A stretch of DNA of 64,000 bases from assembly GCA_964247055.1 (NCBI GenBank), contig OZ176053.1, forward strand, positions 11,780,001 through 11,844,000. Direction: 5' to 3'. The notes under the pieces were generated by a model. That model was given only the letters and a program-made list of their open reading frames with translations. It was not told the origin of the DNA and ran no database searches. Below are positions 46,401-58,060 of the stretch, piece by piece (within the stretch, counting starts at the first letter, position 1; the number at the start of each line of letters is the position of its first letter). The translations under genes were made by a program, and so were the position numbers. The stretch comes from Paragordius varius (lineage: Eukaryota; Nematomorpha).

Positions 46401-49400
46401 TATCCATAAATGTTCTTATAATAATAATTAGAAGTGCCGGTCGAAAAGATGGAAGAAATTAATGTAGTCGAAGTTGAGGAGGGTGGCCGACTTGATTTGA
46501 CAGTCACCTTGCCTCACATAGTCGACAAGGTGATTTGGAAGAAGGACAAAACTGAGATTTTGACGGATGAACGCATCTCGTTCCGTCCTGAAGGTGTTAC
46601 GCAAAGATTGGTGATATCCAAAGCTACTCCCCACGATTCCGGTGTCTACACGCTCGAGTTTGAGGGCGAAGAGGTCAAAACGCACGTCAAAATCAAAGGT
46701 TTTATCGTTCACGCTAATGTTTTATTAGAAATACCAGTCGAAAATTTGGAGGAAATTCAAGTCATCGAAGCTGATGTCGGTGCTACGCTCGAGATATCCG
46801 TTACTCTGTCTCGCGATATCAAAGATGTCAAATGGCGCAAGGATAATATTGAGATATTGGAAGATGAACGGGTTAGGTTTGTACAGGAAGGCCTTGTTTA
46901 CAAATTGGTAATTGGCAAGGTAGATGTAGAAGACAAGGGCGTGTACAGCCTTGAATTCGAAGGTCAACAAGTGAAAACAGAGGTCGTGATCCACGGTATC
47001 CATAAATGTTCTTATAATAATAATTAGAAGTGCCGGTCGAAAAGATGGAAGAAATTAATGTAGTCGAAGTTGAGGAGGGTGGCCGACTTGATTTGACAGT
47101 CACCTTGCCTCACATAGTCGACAAGGTGATTTGGAAGAAGGACGAAACTGAGATTTTGACGGATGAACGCATCTCGTTCCGTCCTGAAGGTGTTACGCAA
47201 AGATTGGTGATATCCAAAGCTACTCCCCACGATTCCGGTGTCTACACGCTCGAGTTTGAGGGCGAAGAGGTCAAAACGCACGTCAAAATCAAAGGTTTTA
47301 TCGTTCACGCTAATGTTTTATTAGAAATACCAGTCGAAAATTTGGAGGAAATTCAAGTCATCGAAGCTGATGTCGGTGCTACGCTCGAGATATCCGTTAC
47401 TCTGTCTCGCGATATCAAAGATGTCAAATGGCGCAAGGATAATATTGAGATATTGGAAGATGAACGGGTTAGGTTTGTACAGGAAGGCCTTGTTTACAAA
47501 TTGGTAATTGGCAAGGTAGATGTAGAAGACAAGGGCGTGTACAGCCTTGAATTCGAAGGTCAACAAGTGAAAACAGAGGTCGTGATCCACGGTATCCATA
47601 AATGTTCTTATAATAATAATTAGAAGTGCCGGTCGAAAAGATGGAAGAAATTAATGTAGTCGAAGTTGAGGAGGGTGGCCGACTTGATTTGACAGTCACC
47701 TTGCCTCACATAGTCGACAAGGTGATTTGGAAGAAGGACGAAACTGAGATTTTGACGGATGAACGCATCTCGTTCCGTCCTGAAGGTGTTACGCAAAGAT
47801 TGGTGATATCCAAAGCTACTCCCCACGATTCCGGTGTCTACACGCTCGAGTTTGAGGGCGAAGAGGTCAAAACGCACGTCAAAATCAAAGGTTTCATCGT
47901 TCACGCTAATGTTTTATTAGAAATACCAGTCGAAAATTTGGAGGAAATTCAAGTCATCGAAGCTGATGTCGGTGCTACGCTCGAGATATCCGTTACTCTG
48001 TCTCGCGATATCAAAGATGTCAAATGGCGCAAGGATAATATTGAGATATTGGAAGATGAACGGGTTAGGTTTGTACAGGAAGGCCTTGTTTACAAATTGG
48101 TAATTGGCAAGGTAGATGTAGAAGACAAGGGCGTGTACAGCCTTGAATTCGAAGGTCAACAAGTGAAAACAGAGGTCGTGATCCACGGTATCCATAAATG
48201 TTCTTATAATAATAATTAGAAGTGCCGGTCGAAAAGATGGAAGAAATTAATGTAGTCGAAGTTGAGGAGGGTGGCCGACTTGATTTGACAGTCACCTTGC
48301 CTCACATAGTCGACAAGGTGATTTGGAAGAAGGACGAAACTGAGATTTTGACGGATGAACGCATCTCGTTCCGTCCTGAAGGTGTTACGCAAAGATTGGT
48401 GATATCCAAAGCTACTCCCCACGATTCCGGTGTCTACACGCTCGAGTTTGAGGGCGAAGAGGTCAAAACGCACGTCAAAATCAAAGGTTTCATCGTTCAC
48501 GCTAATGTTTTATTAGAAATACCAGTCGAAAATTTGGAGGAAATTCAAGTCGAAGCTGATGTCGGTGCTACGCTCGAGATATCCGTTACTCTGTCTCGCG
48601 ATATCAAAGATGTCAAATGGCGCAAGGATAATATTGAGATATTGGAAGATGAACGGGTTAGGTTTGTACAGGAAGGCCTTGTTTACAAATTGGTAATTGG
48701 CAAGGTAGATGTAGAAGACAAGGGCGTGTACAGCCTTGAATTCGAAGGTCAACAAGTGAAAACAGAGGTCGTGATCCACGGTATCCATAAATGTTCTTAT
48801 AATAATAATTAGAAGTGCCGGTCGAAAAGATGGAAGAAATTAATGTAGTCGAAGTTGAGGAGGGTGGCCGACTTGATTTGACAGTCACCTTGCCTCACAT
48901 AGTCGACAAGGTGATTTGGAAGAAGGACGAAACTGAGATTTTGACGGATGAACGCATCTCGTTCCGTCCTGAAGGTGTTACGCAAAGATTGGTGATATCC
49001 AAAGCTACTCCCCACGATTCCGGTGTCTACACGCTCGAGTTTGAGGGCGAAGAGGTCAAAACGCACGTCAAAATCAAAGGTTTCATCGTTCACGCTAATG
49101 TTTTATTAGAAATACCAGTCGAAAATTTGGAGGAAATTCAAGTCATCGAAGCTGATGTCGGTGCTACGCTCGAGATATCCGTTACTCTGTCTCGCGATAT
49201 CAAAGATGTCAAATGGCGCAAGGATAATATTGAGATATTGGAAGATGAACGGGTTAGGTTTGTACAGGAAGGCCTTGTTTACAAATTGGTAATTGGCAAG
49301 GTAGATGTAGAAGACAAGGGCGTGTACAGCCTTGAATTCGAAGGTCAACAAGTGAAAACAGAGGTCGTGATCCACGGTATCCATAAATGTTCTTATAATA

Positions 49401-51164
49401 ATAATTAGAAGTGCCGGTCGAAAAGATGGAAGAAATTAATGTAGTCGAAGTTGAGGAGGGTGGCCGACTTGATTTGACAGTCACCTTGCCTCACATAGTC
49501 GACAAGGTGATTTGGAAGAAGGACGAAACTGAGATTTTGACGGATGAACGCATCTCGTTCCGTCCTGAAGGTGTTACGCAAAGATTGGTGATATCCAAAG
49601 CTACTCCCCACGATTCCGGTGTCTACACGCTCGAGTTTGAGGGCGAAGAGGTCAAAACGCACGTCAAAATCAAAGGTTTCATCGTTCACGCTAATGTTTT
49701 ATTAGAAATACCAGTCGAAAATTTGGAGGAAATTCAAGTCATCGAAGCTGATGTCGGTGCTACGCTCGAGATATCCGTTACTCTGTCTCGCGATATCAAA
49801 GATGTCAAATGGCGCAAGGATAATATTGAGATATTGGAAGATGAACGGGTTAGGTTTGTACAGGAAGGCCTTGTTTACAAATTGGTAATTGGCAAGGTAG
49901 ATGTAGAAGACAAGGGCGTGTACAGCCTTGAATTCGAAGGTCAACAAGTGAAAACAGAGGTCGTGATCCACGGTATCCATAAATGTTCTTATAATAATAA
50001 TTAGAAGTGCCGGTCGAAAAGATGGAAGAAATTAATGTAGTCGAAGTTGAGGAGGGTGGCCGACTTGATTTGACAGTCACCTTGCCTCACATAGTCGACA
50101 AGGTGATTTGGAAGAAGGACGAAACTGAGATTTTGACGGATGAACGCATCTCGTTCCGTCCTGAAGGTGTTACGCAAAGATTGGTGATATCCAAAGCTAC
50201 TCCCCACGATTCCGGTGTCTACACGCTCGAGTTTGAGGGCGAAGAGGTCAAAACGCACGTCAAAATCAAAGGTTTCATCGTTCACGCTAATGTTTTATTA
50301 GAAATACCAGTCGAAAATTTGGAGGAAATTCAAGTCATCGAAGCTGATGTCGGTGCTACGCTCGAGATATCCGTTACTCTGTCTCGCGATATCAAAGATG
50401 TCAAATGGCGCAAGGATAATATTGAGATATTGGAAGATGAACGGGTTAGGTTTGTACAGGAAGGCCTTGTTTACAAATTGGTAATTGGCAAGGTAGATGT
50501 AGAAGACAAGGGCGTGTACAGCCTTGAATTCGAAGGTCAACAAGTGAAAACAGAGGTCGTGATCCACGGTATCCATAAATGTTCTTATAATAATAATTAG
50601 AAGTGCCGGTCGAAAAGATGGAAGAAATTAATGTAATCGAAGTTGAGGAGGGTGGCCGACTTGATTTGACAGTCACCTTGCCTCACATAGTCGACAAGGT
50701 GATTTGGAAGAAGGACGAAACTGAGATTTTGACGGATGAACGCATCTCGTTCCGTCCTGAAGGTGTTACGCAAAGATTGGTGATATCCAAAGCTACTCCC
50801 CACGATTCCGGTGTCTACACGCTCGAGTTTGAGGGCGAAGAGGTCAAAGCGCACGTCAAAATCAAAGGTTTTATCGTTCACGCTGATGTTTTATTAGAAA
50901 TACCAGTCGAAAATTTGGAGGAAATTCAAGTCATCGAAGCTGATGTCGGTGCTACGCTCGAGATATCCGTTACTCTGTCTCGCGATATCAAAGATGTCAA
51001 ATGGCGCAAGGATAATATTGAGATATTGGAAGATGAACGGGTTAGGTTTGTACAGGAAGGCCTTGTTTACAAATTGGTAATTGGCAAGGTAGATGTAGAA
51101 GACAAGGGCGTGTACAGCCTTGAATTCGAAGGTCAACAAGTGAAAACAGAGGTCGTGATCCACG
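37495..51164 (+). CDS. sls: Array copies 2-24: 46 Ig domains
   Basis: All copies keep both exons open, with the same splice sites and phases. Marked variants: copies 1-2 have LFRPEG where the rest have SFRPEG. Copy 3 lacks His of PHIV; copy 20 lacks Ile of QVIEAD. Copies 8 and 17 have KKDKTE for KKDETE. Copy 11 has REIKDVKWRND and VDDKG; copy 12 has EIFTDEH. Copies 13, 24 and 25 share a changed 32-nt intron (ttaaatcttc for ataaatgttc). No copy carries a stop or frameshift within its exons. The protein part is a cysteine-free tandem-Ig spring. Confidence 0.88.
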
Positions 51165-51196
51165 GTATCCTTAAATCTTCTTATAATAATAATTAG

Positions 51197-51760
51197 AAGT
51201 GCCGGTCGAAAAGATGGAAGAAATTAATGTAATCGAAGTTGAGGAGGGTGGCCGACTTGATTTGACAGTCACCTTGCCTCACATAGTCGACAAGGTGATT
51301 TGGAAGAAGGACGAAACTGAGATTTTGACGGATGAACGCATCTCGTTCCGTCCTGAAGGTGTTACGCAAAGATTGGTGATATCCAAAGCTACTCCCCACG
51401 ATTCCGGTGTCTTCACGCTCGAGTTTGAGGGCGAAGAGGTCAAAACGCACGTCAAAATCAAAGGTTTTATCGTTCACGCTGATGTTTTATTAGAAATACC
51501 AGTCGAAAATTTGGAGGAAATTCAAGTCATCGAAGCTGATGTCGGTGCTACGCTCGAGATATCCGTTACTCTGTCTCGCGATATCAAAGATGTCAAATGG
51601 CGCAAGGATAATATTGAGATATTGGAAGATGAACGGGTTAGGTTTGTGCAGGAAGGCCTTGTTTACAAATTGGTAATTGGCAAGGTAGATGTAGAAGACA
51701 AGGGCGTGTACAGCCTTGAATTCGAAGGTCAACAAGTGAAAACAGAGGTCGTGATCCACG
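51197..51760 (+). CDS. sls: Array copy 25: two Ig domains
   Basis: Exon a 51197-51463, exon b 51494-51760. It has the variants VFTLEF for VYTLEF and HADVLL in the frame of the 30-nt intron. The donor CACG|gtatcc at 51761 can use either the usual acceptor at 51792, giving a short tail of diverged sequence, or the acceptor at 51952, leading directly into the next Ig. Confidence 0.86.
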
Positions 51761-51792
51761 GTATCCTTAAATCTTCTTATAATAATAATTAG

Positions 51793-51952
51793 AAGTGCCG
51801 GTCGAAAAGATTGATTATATTGAAAATGAATATAACATCACTGATTTATCCAATTCAACGAATCCATCGATCGTTCCAACACCTCTCACGCCTGTCACTA
51901 ATGTTTCTTCATACTTGCTGGATTATTATGGTTATATTATTTTTTAGTTTAG
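51793..51952 (+). other. Decayed start of a 26th unit in the intron after the array
   Basis: Bases 51793-51810 repeat the first bases of exon a (gtgccggtcgaaaagat), then the sequence changes completely. It stays open as a linker-like peptide (PSIVPTPLTPVTN) up to a TAG at 51946. A 22-nt intron (51931-51952) could link it to the next exon, but splicing from 51761 straight to 51952 needs no such extreme intron. Confidence 0.55.
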
Positions 51953-52201
51953 ATGTTGAACTTCCCTCTTTGATAACCACTCAGGGAGGTAAAATTCAAA
52001 TCACGATACAATCCCCGCTTAAGTTAGCCGATGTTAAAATTTATAAAAACAACTATGAGATTTTTCAAAATACGCATAACCATTTTTATGCAAATGATAC
52101 GGAATATTATTATGAGATACCTCATATGATTCCTACTGATCGAGGGTTTTATACCTTTTCAGTTAATGGTTTCAGAATTAGAACTAACATACTATTAAAC
52201 G
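51953..52201 (+). CDS. sls: Ig domain 75 (first after the array)
   Basis: Phase-1 acceptor tagtttag|at, donor AACG|gttttt. Diverged Ig: ELPSLITTQGGKIQITI, LADVKIYKNNYEIF, TDRGFYTFSVNGF. It has Lys-Ile-Tyr instead of the strand C tryptophan. No cysteine. Confidence 0.75.
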
Positions 52202-52419
52202 GTTTTTTAAAATAAAATATAATAGAGCTATATAAAAATATATCTGATGAAAAGTCTTATACTATGATTGCAACTAAACATTCCAAAATAAAAGATATTA
52301 TTATTACAACCAAAATAATAAACCATTCCTGCATATCTGATGCACTAGGTATCGTAGGAATATTTATTTAACGTGTGAAAATATTGTATTTTTTGGTAAA
52401 TGATTATATCATATATTAG

Positions 52420-52671
52420 CATCTCAAACTATCCAAACGATTGAGGCTGAAGAGGGATCAACTTTGGAACTCACTATAAATCTCTCTCATGCGCCATCAC
52501 AAATTCAATGGCGCAAAGATGACAAAATCATAGAACACGATCACAGATATGAAATCATTAATAAAGGTGTTCACCAGGAATTCATTATTCATGATGTTAA
52601 TAAAAATGATGAAGGGACATATGACATGGAGTTTGATGGACATAAAATAACAACTAGAGTGGAAGTCCTTT
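52420..52671 (+). CDS. sls: Ig domain 76 (type C, copy 1)
   Basis: Phase-1 acceptor atattag|ca, donor CTTT|gtaaat. IQTIEAEEGSTLELTINL, IQWRKDDKII, KNDEGTYDMEFDGH. It closely matches the exons at 56308 and 58061 (shared QTIEAEEGSTLE), called type C. Confidence 0.88.
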
Positions 52672-53946
52672 GTAAATATTATACTTTAGTCAATAAATTT
52701 AGGTAGCTCTCATTATATCTTTTTGTCAAATATATGTGCTAATAGAAACTATATAATTTAAATTTTTATATATTCAAACAACCTAAAAACTCGAATAATT
52801 ATTACGTTCTAGTGATAATAGTTATATCGTTTGAATGCATACTATATATATATATATATTATGATTAATTTATCCGCTATCCAAAAAATTATATGCAAAA
52901 TATTATTATGGGGCAAATTTTGTGGTTAAAAACTTTTGATAGATCGAATGATTAGATTTTAAAAACTTAAAAAAAATATTTTTGATTAAGGCCATATAAT
53001 AATAGTATTATTAAAAGGTACAAATGTAGACTGACAAATATCAGTTTTTTTTCACCGAATACATCCCTTTTTAGTCAAAAATATTTTTGTTGAACGTATT
53101 AATAAATTAGTAGGTTATTTAAAAGTAATTTTGCTAACCTACTGTATATATGTACACATATATATTTACTCTTAAATAACTACCATATTGATCAAATATA
53201 TAAAATTTATTTCAACATTCTCTGGCTAATACATTGTTTCATAAAATGCATAAAACCATTAAAACTTATCACTTAAATTTTCGAAATTATAGTCTTGTAA
53301 TTCATTTTTTATAACTAATTAAGTAAATATCTAATTTTTTTAACTAAATCCATAAAGTTTAAGGATTTACTCTCTAATCCCCTAATACGATCATTTACCC
53401 TAGCAGTCTATTATTATGTTAAATAAATTTTACTGAATTTGCAAACACTTTTATCCTTTAAATTTTTATAACAAGAATGTATTTCGGAGTAAGTTTTATT
53501 TTGAAAGCCTAAATTTAAAATATAATTGTAAAAGTGCTAAATATATGTATCAAACGGATATTTTTATATTAAACAAAATAACATTAATTTTTAACAGTTT
53601 TGTAACTTCTCCAACCTAAAATTCGCGTAACTCCTAAATCGATTCAAAAATTGTTAAAAATTTACTGTGTCATGTTTAAATTCATTTAAAGTTCTTGATT
53701 TTTTAATTATAGTATGTTTGTCCAAAAAATCATAAAGTGCTAATATAATAAAATCAAGAAAGGCTCACATATAGATGTTACATTTCAAATATTTTTATTA
53801 CATATTTTATATGATTTAAATTATCCCAATTTATCCTACAAATAACTTAATTATAAGCCTTTAACTGTTTATAATTTTTTAAATGTTATTTATTGTCAGT
53901 TTGTTGTTTACCCTATAATGACTATAATAACTTATCACCGTGATAG
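52672..53946 (+). other. 1.3-kb intron
   Basis: AT-rich, with a (TA)n run at about 52843-52859; nothing else recognised. Confidence 0.6.
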
Positions 53947-54219
53947 CTCCACCACAACCCCAAACTACTGTAACAAAAACTGTAGAAGTTGAAGAAGATG
54001 AACGATTAGAATTAAGCGTAATATTGCCCCGTCCAACCCCAACACAATGGAAAAAAGATAATGTCCCCATTGTCGAGAGTGTCCATGTTTATCCGAAACG
54101 TGAAGGATTGACGGAAAAATTGGTTATAGAAACTGTTAGGTCGGCGGATAGTGGCATTTATACATTGGAGTTCGAAGATAAAAAGATACCCACCCATGTG
54201 AATGTTATCAAACGCGAAG
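53947..54219 (+). CDS. sls: Ig domain 77 (type A, copy 1)
   Basis: Phase-1 acceptor gtgatag|ct, donor GAAG|gtaatt; 273 nt. VEVEEDERLELSVILPRPTP, TQWKKDNVPIVESVHV, ADSGIYTLEFEDKK. Near-duplicate of the exon at 54967. Confidence 0.9.
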
Positions 54220-54278
54220 GTAATTTCAATATAAATTCATATTATGTTTTTACAACAATCACATCAATACTTTTTAAA

Positions 54279-54319
<41 letters not shown>

Positions 54320-54966
54320 CTATTTTGGGTCCTTCAAGAAGAGAATTTTTAAAAATTATGAAGATTCAGAAGCAATATTATGTGCAATTAAAGTTTTCAA
54401 AAAAATGAGCTACATGTTAATAAGTACATTTTGGGTCTTTAAAACTATAGTCAAAAAACATTCAAAAAAACTATTTTTCGCATTTAGTTTTTGTTCTTAT
54501 TTTACTTATATGACGTTTGATTTATTTCTATATAAAAACCCATAACGTTTGTTTTCCTGTTTAGTATAGAGCCGAAATAATGTAAATTCACCACTCATTG
54601 TAAAAAGGACTCTATCATGAAAATCCTTTATTTTAATCAAACAGCGTTAAAAAAATAATAATAATGTATATTTTTCCGACATTTTTATTTTCATTTTAGG
54701 ATAAAACCGTTAAAAGTTGGATTCACTGTCACATGTTTTTTATATAGCTATAGGTTATTTAAATATTTTTTACAAAATTTTGACCTTATTGAATTTACCA
54801 TTTTTTATAAAATTATGTTGTGGATAATGAGCTTTGTATTTGTCTAACAATTAGGGATTGGTTCTAATTTATTTATAAGATTGATTGTAAAATAATTTCT
54901 TGTTGATTTAAAGATAAATTCATTTGAATCCAAAATATTACCCTAAATGCTTTGTTGTCATGATAG
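54220..54966 (+). other. 750-bp intron with microsatellite
   Basis: (TA)n at about 54283-54316; otherwise AT-rich. Confidence 0.6.
54283..54316. repeat. (TA)n microsatellite
   Basis: About 17 TA units between the two type-A Ig exons. Confidence 0.93.
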
Positions 54967-55239
54967 CTCCAACACAACCCCAAACTACTGTGACAAAAAC
55001 TGTGGAAGTTGAAGAAGATGAGCGATTAGAATTAAGCGTAATATTGCCTCGTCCTACCCCAACACAATGGAAAAAAGATAATGTCCCCATTGTTGCAAGT
55101 GTCCATATTTATCCAGAACGTGAAGGATTGACAGAAAAACTAGTTATAGAAACTGTTAAAACGGAGGATAGTGGTATATATACCTTGGAATTCGAAGATA
55201 AAAAGATACCGACCCAAGTGAATGTCATTAAGCGCGAAT
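54967..55239 (+). CDS. sls: Ig domain 78 (type A, copy 2)
   Basis: Phase-1 acceptor atgatag|ct, donor GAAT|gtaagt; 273 nt. Differs from the 53947 copy at few residues (VASVHIYPERE for VESVHVYPKRE). The bases around both acceptors (tgatagctcca) also match, so the duplication included some intron. Confidence 0.9.
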
Positions 55240-55584
55240 GTAAGTTAAAATTAATCAATTTATTTATGTAAAATATTAAAATTGCATTTTCCAATGTAAT
55301 CGCGGATATTTATTGCGTGTTTGGTAATTTAAAACGTATTTATAGTTCTAAGATTTAATTAAAATGGCCTAACTTTCAATGCGACACTTTGTCTTCCGGC
55401 CTGTTTTATTTGTTATTAAACATTTAAGAAAAAAGTTATTTCTCAATGATTGCAGGTCATGATCTTTCAATTGGTGATAGATAAAAAATGACTTTCTGCC
55501 ATTTAATATTTACTCTGTGTTCTCCAATTAGACCCTTATAACCAATTAATGATATTGGCGTTTAATTCAATGACATTTATTTAG
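55240..55584 (+). other. 345-bp intron
   Basis: Nothing recognised. Confidence 0.55.
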
Positions 55585-55857
55585 CACCAAAGCCCCAAAT
55601 TTCTGAAAAACAGACCGTAGAAGTTGAGGAAGGTGAGCAAATGGAACTTTCTGTTATATTATCTCGCCCGGTTCCTGTTGAATGGAAAAAAGACCAAACT
55701 CCTATTCTTGAAAGTCCAAGGATTCACGTAATAAATCAGGGATTAACGCAAAAAATTGTTATTGATAATGTGGAACAAGAGGATAGCGGGACATACACCA
55801 TACAATATGAAAAAAATATAATACCCACCGAAGTCATTGTTCGGCCAAAGACTTCAC
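55585..55857 (+). CDS. sls: Ig domain 79 (type B, copy 1)
   Basis: Phase-1 acceptor atttag|ca, donor TCAC|gtattt; 273 nt. VEVEEGEQMELSVILSRPVP, VEWKKDQTPILESPRI, EDSGTYTIQYEKN. Counterpart of the exon at 59012. Confidence 0.9.
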
Positions 55858-56307
55858 GTATTTTAGAACTAAAAAAATATTTTTAATCAATAGAAATGCA
55901 ATTTTTAATCTCTAAACAGATTTTGTTAATCAACTCAATATACTTAATTATAATTTTTAAATAGCATAATAGATTAATTATTTATGCATTTTTTTTAAAC
56001 ATTATGTAATTTACTATTTTTTCTTATAACCAATTTAAAAGGTTAAATTTATTTTACAAGGTATTGGTTGTTGAGAACATGACATAATGATTTTGATCTG
56101 GTTATTGTTAGAATTTCTGTATCGCTTATAATACTATATATATAATTATATAGAAAGGATATATCGCATTCGGCCACAAATTACACCTAAATTTTAAGGA
56201 CAAATTATTTATTTGTACTAAAACATAAGCTTTACTTAGTAGTGAATATACTTGTTCTTAAGTTTTATATAATATAATAAAAAATTAATCTTCTGGCTGT
56301 TTAGCAG
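55858..56307 (+). other. 450-bp intron
   Basis: AT-rich; nothing recognised. Confidence 0.55.
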
Positions 56308-56562
56308 AAAAACCACAAACAGTTCAAACGATAGAAGCTGAAGAGGGTTCAACCCTAGAAGTAACCATAAATCTTTCACATTCACCCACACACGTTACCT
56401 GGTATAAAAATGATCGTCAACTTTACCAAGATGAACGACACACCTTTATTAATGAAAAAACTTTGCAACAACTTATCATTTATGAGGTCAGAAAATCTGA
56501 TGCTGCATTGTATCAACTGGAGGTAGATGGACAAAAGATATACATCAAAGTCATTATATTAC
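56308..56562 (+). CDS. sls: Ig domain 80 (type C, copy 2)
   Basis: Acceptor ttagcag|aa (phase 1; an upstream ttag|ca would change the length by three), donor TTAC|gtaagt. QTIEAEEGSTLEVTINLSH, HVTWYKNDRQLY, SDAALYQLEVDGQ; strand F has Ala where Gly is usual. Confidence 0.88.
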
Positions 56563-57306
56563 GTAAGTCTCAAATTTTTTCACATATTTATGTTTTAAGC
56601 AAAGATTTTTAATATGCATAACATATATAAGATAAATATTTATTATGATTAAAATTAAATTGTGGTATATTCTTATGGTAATAAATTCTCGATTATGGGG
56701 CGCTGATTCAGAAATCACTTCAATGAATCAAAACCTTATAAGTCCATAATTAATATCGTAAAAAGACAACAGACCCATTCTATAAAATTAATTTTTAAAT
56801 GCTCATCTAGCAGGCTTTAAGTTTAAAATTAATATTTATGATATTATTTTTGTTTTTTAAACTTTAACTTTTTCTTGTATGATTGCTAATATTATTTTAA
56901 CCGTCATATTGAATATTTTATAATCTATTAATAAATTAACATTATGATAATAAATATATTGGTATTATATTACCAGTTTATGATAGTCTAATGTTATAAC
57001 TCATAAATACATAATCATCATGAGTCTATACGCGTCTTTTTATTTTTGTTATTCCATGGGACAATGAGAAAATTTGATCGATAGATTAATATTTAATGGA
57101 TTCGTATTCACATGCAGATCGTCGAATTTTGATATTGAGTAAGTTATATCCCTTCTTCGTTCCCTTGCCATTTCTAAAATACAATTCTTTTCTTGGGCAC
57201 TAACTTATTGTTTGATAGTCAATATTATCAAAATTTCATAAATTTAATGTTTTTTTATAAATTAAAAACAAAATTTTTATTTATATGAATAATAAATAAA
57301 TATTAG
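56563..57306 (+). other. 740-bp intron
   Basis: AT-rich; nothing recognised. Confidence 0.55.
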
Positions 57307-57570
57307 CACCGACTAAACCTGTGTCCGAAACCAAAACCATAGAAATTGATGAGGGTGAAACACTCGAATTAACTGTTGATTTGCCCCAAAGAGTATCAAC
57401 AGCCAGTTGGAGGAAAGAAAATACTGAATTGTTAAGTGATGATCGAATACACATAGTAAGAGATGATGTTACATACAAATTGGTTGTGGAAAGAATCAGA
57501 AAAACCGATGAAGGGACATATACCTTAGCCTATGACAATGAACAAATTAATACGCATGTTATTGTTCATG
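57307..57570 (+). CDS. sls: Ig domain 81 (type D, array-like)
   Basis: Phase-1 acceptor atattag|ca, donor CATG|gtaata; 264 nt. IEIDEGETLELTVDLPQRV, ASWRKENTELLSDDRI, TDEGTYTLAYDNEQI. Its end (VIVHG) and strand pattern resemble the array exons, so it may be close to the array's ancestor. Confidence 0.9.
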
Positions 57571-58060
57571 GTAATATATTTTCAAAGATGTTTAAAGTGT
57601 AAAATCATGTGAAATTTTTCGTTTCAGCAGCTACTGACAACAGTGGTAGCTAGGGGGAAAGCGGGCTGATGCACCGAGCGCCATAATTAAAGGTGCGCCG
57701 AATTTTAAATTTTTTTGATTTTATTTCAAAAAAATAGGTTATTAAAAGTAAGTAATTAAATAGTACATGAAAAATCATCCATTTATGAGTGGTCATGCCT
57801 GTTTGAATTTGATTATTGTTTTAAAGGGTGTTGCATGGATGGGGAGGGGCGCCATCACGGTTTCATTCACTGGGTGCCAGAAATTCAAGCTACGCCTCTG
57901 ACTGATAAACTAAATTCCTTAAATGATTATTTTTATGTGTCAAAAAATGATATTGTCGAATTTTCCTAAACAAAAAAATATTTCTATTCCAATTTTAAAT
58001 TCTCATCAATTTACATATGTGATATATTAAAAAATATAATTTTTGCATAAATAATTATAG
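57571..58060 (+). other. 490-bp intron with a hAT-like MITE
   Basis: Over half of it is the element at 57640-57900, the only clearly GC-richer stretch around. Confidence 0.65.
57640..57900. mobile_element. hAT-like MITE (261 bp)
   Basis: Near-exact 8-bp target duplication: actgacaa (57632-57639) and actgataa (57901-57908). Inverted ends: left cagtggtagcta, right aagctacgcctctg. Inside, gcgccat and gtgcc-type motifs recur near both ends. No coding capacity. The one mismatch in the target repeat suggests moderate age. Confidence 0.75.

Larger units (their letters stand above)
36899..51792 (+). repeat. 25-copy tandem array of a 596-bp double-Ig unit
   Basis: First bases of the copies: 36899, 37495, 38091, 38684, 39280, 39876, 40472, 41068, 41664, 42260, 42856, 43452, 44048, 44644, 45240, 45836, 46432, 47028, 47624, 48220, 48813, 49409, 50005, 50601, 51197. 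Each unit is exon a (267 nt), intron (30 nt), exon b (267 nt), intron (32 nt). The only length changes are two single-codon deletions (copy 3, exon a; copy 20, exon b). Copies differ by a few substitutions, and most central copies are nearly identical. Copy number could be wrong if the assembly collapsed or expanded the array. Confidence 0.95.

Noticed and set aside
36647-51759. Regular minus-strand open frames of 76-94 codons throughout the array
   Set aside because: They recur only because the unit repeats; they lie opposite the Ig exons, cross the introns and show no domain.
36899-51792. CRISPR array or non-coding satellite
   Set aside because: The period is 596 bp with no spacers, and the units keep Ig frames and splice sites, with only whole-codon length changes.
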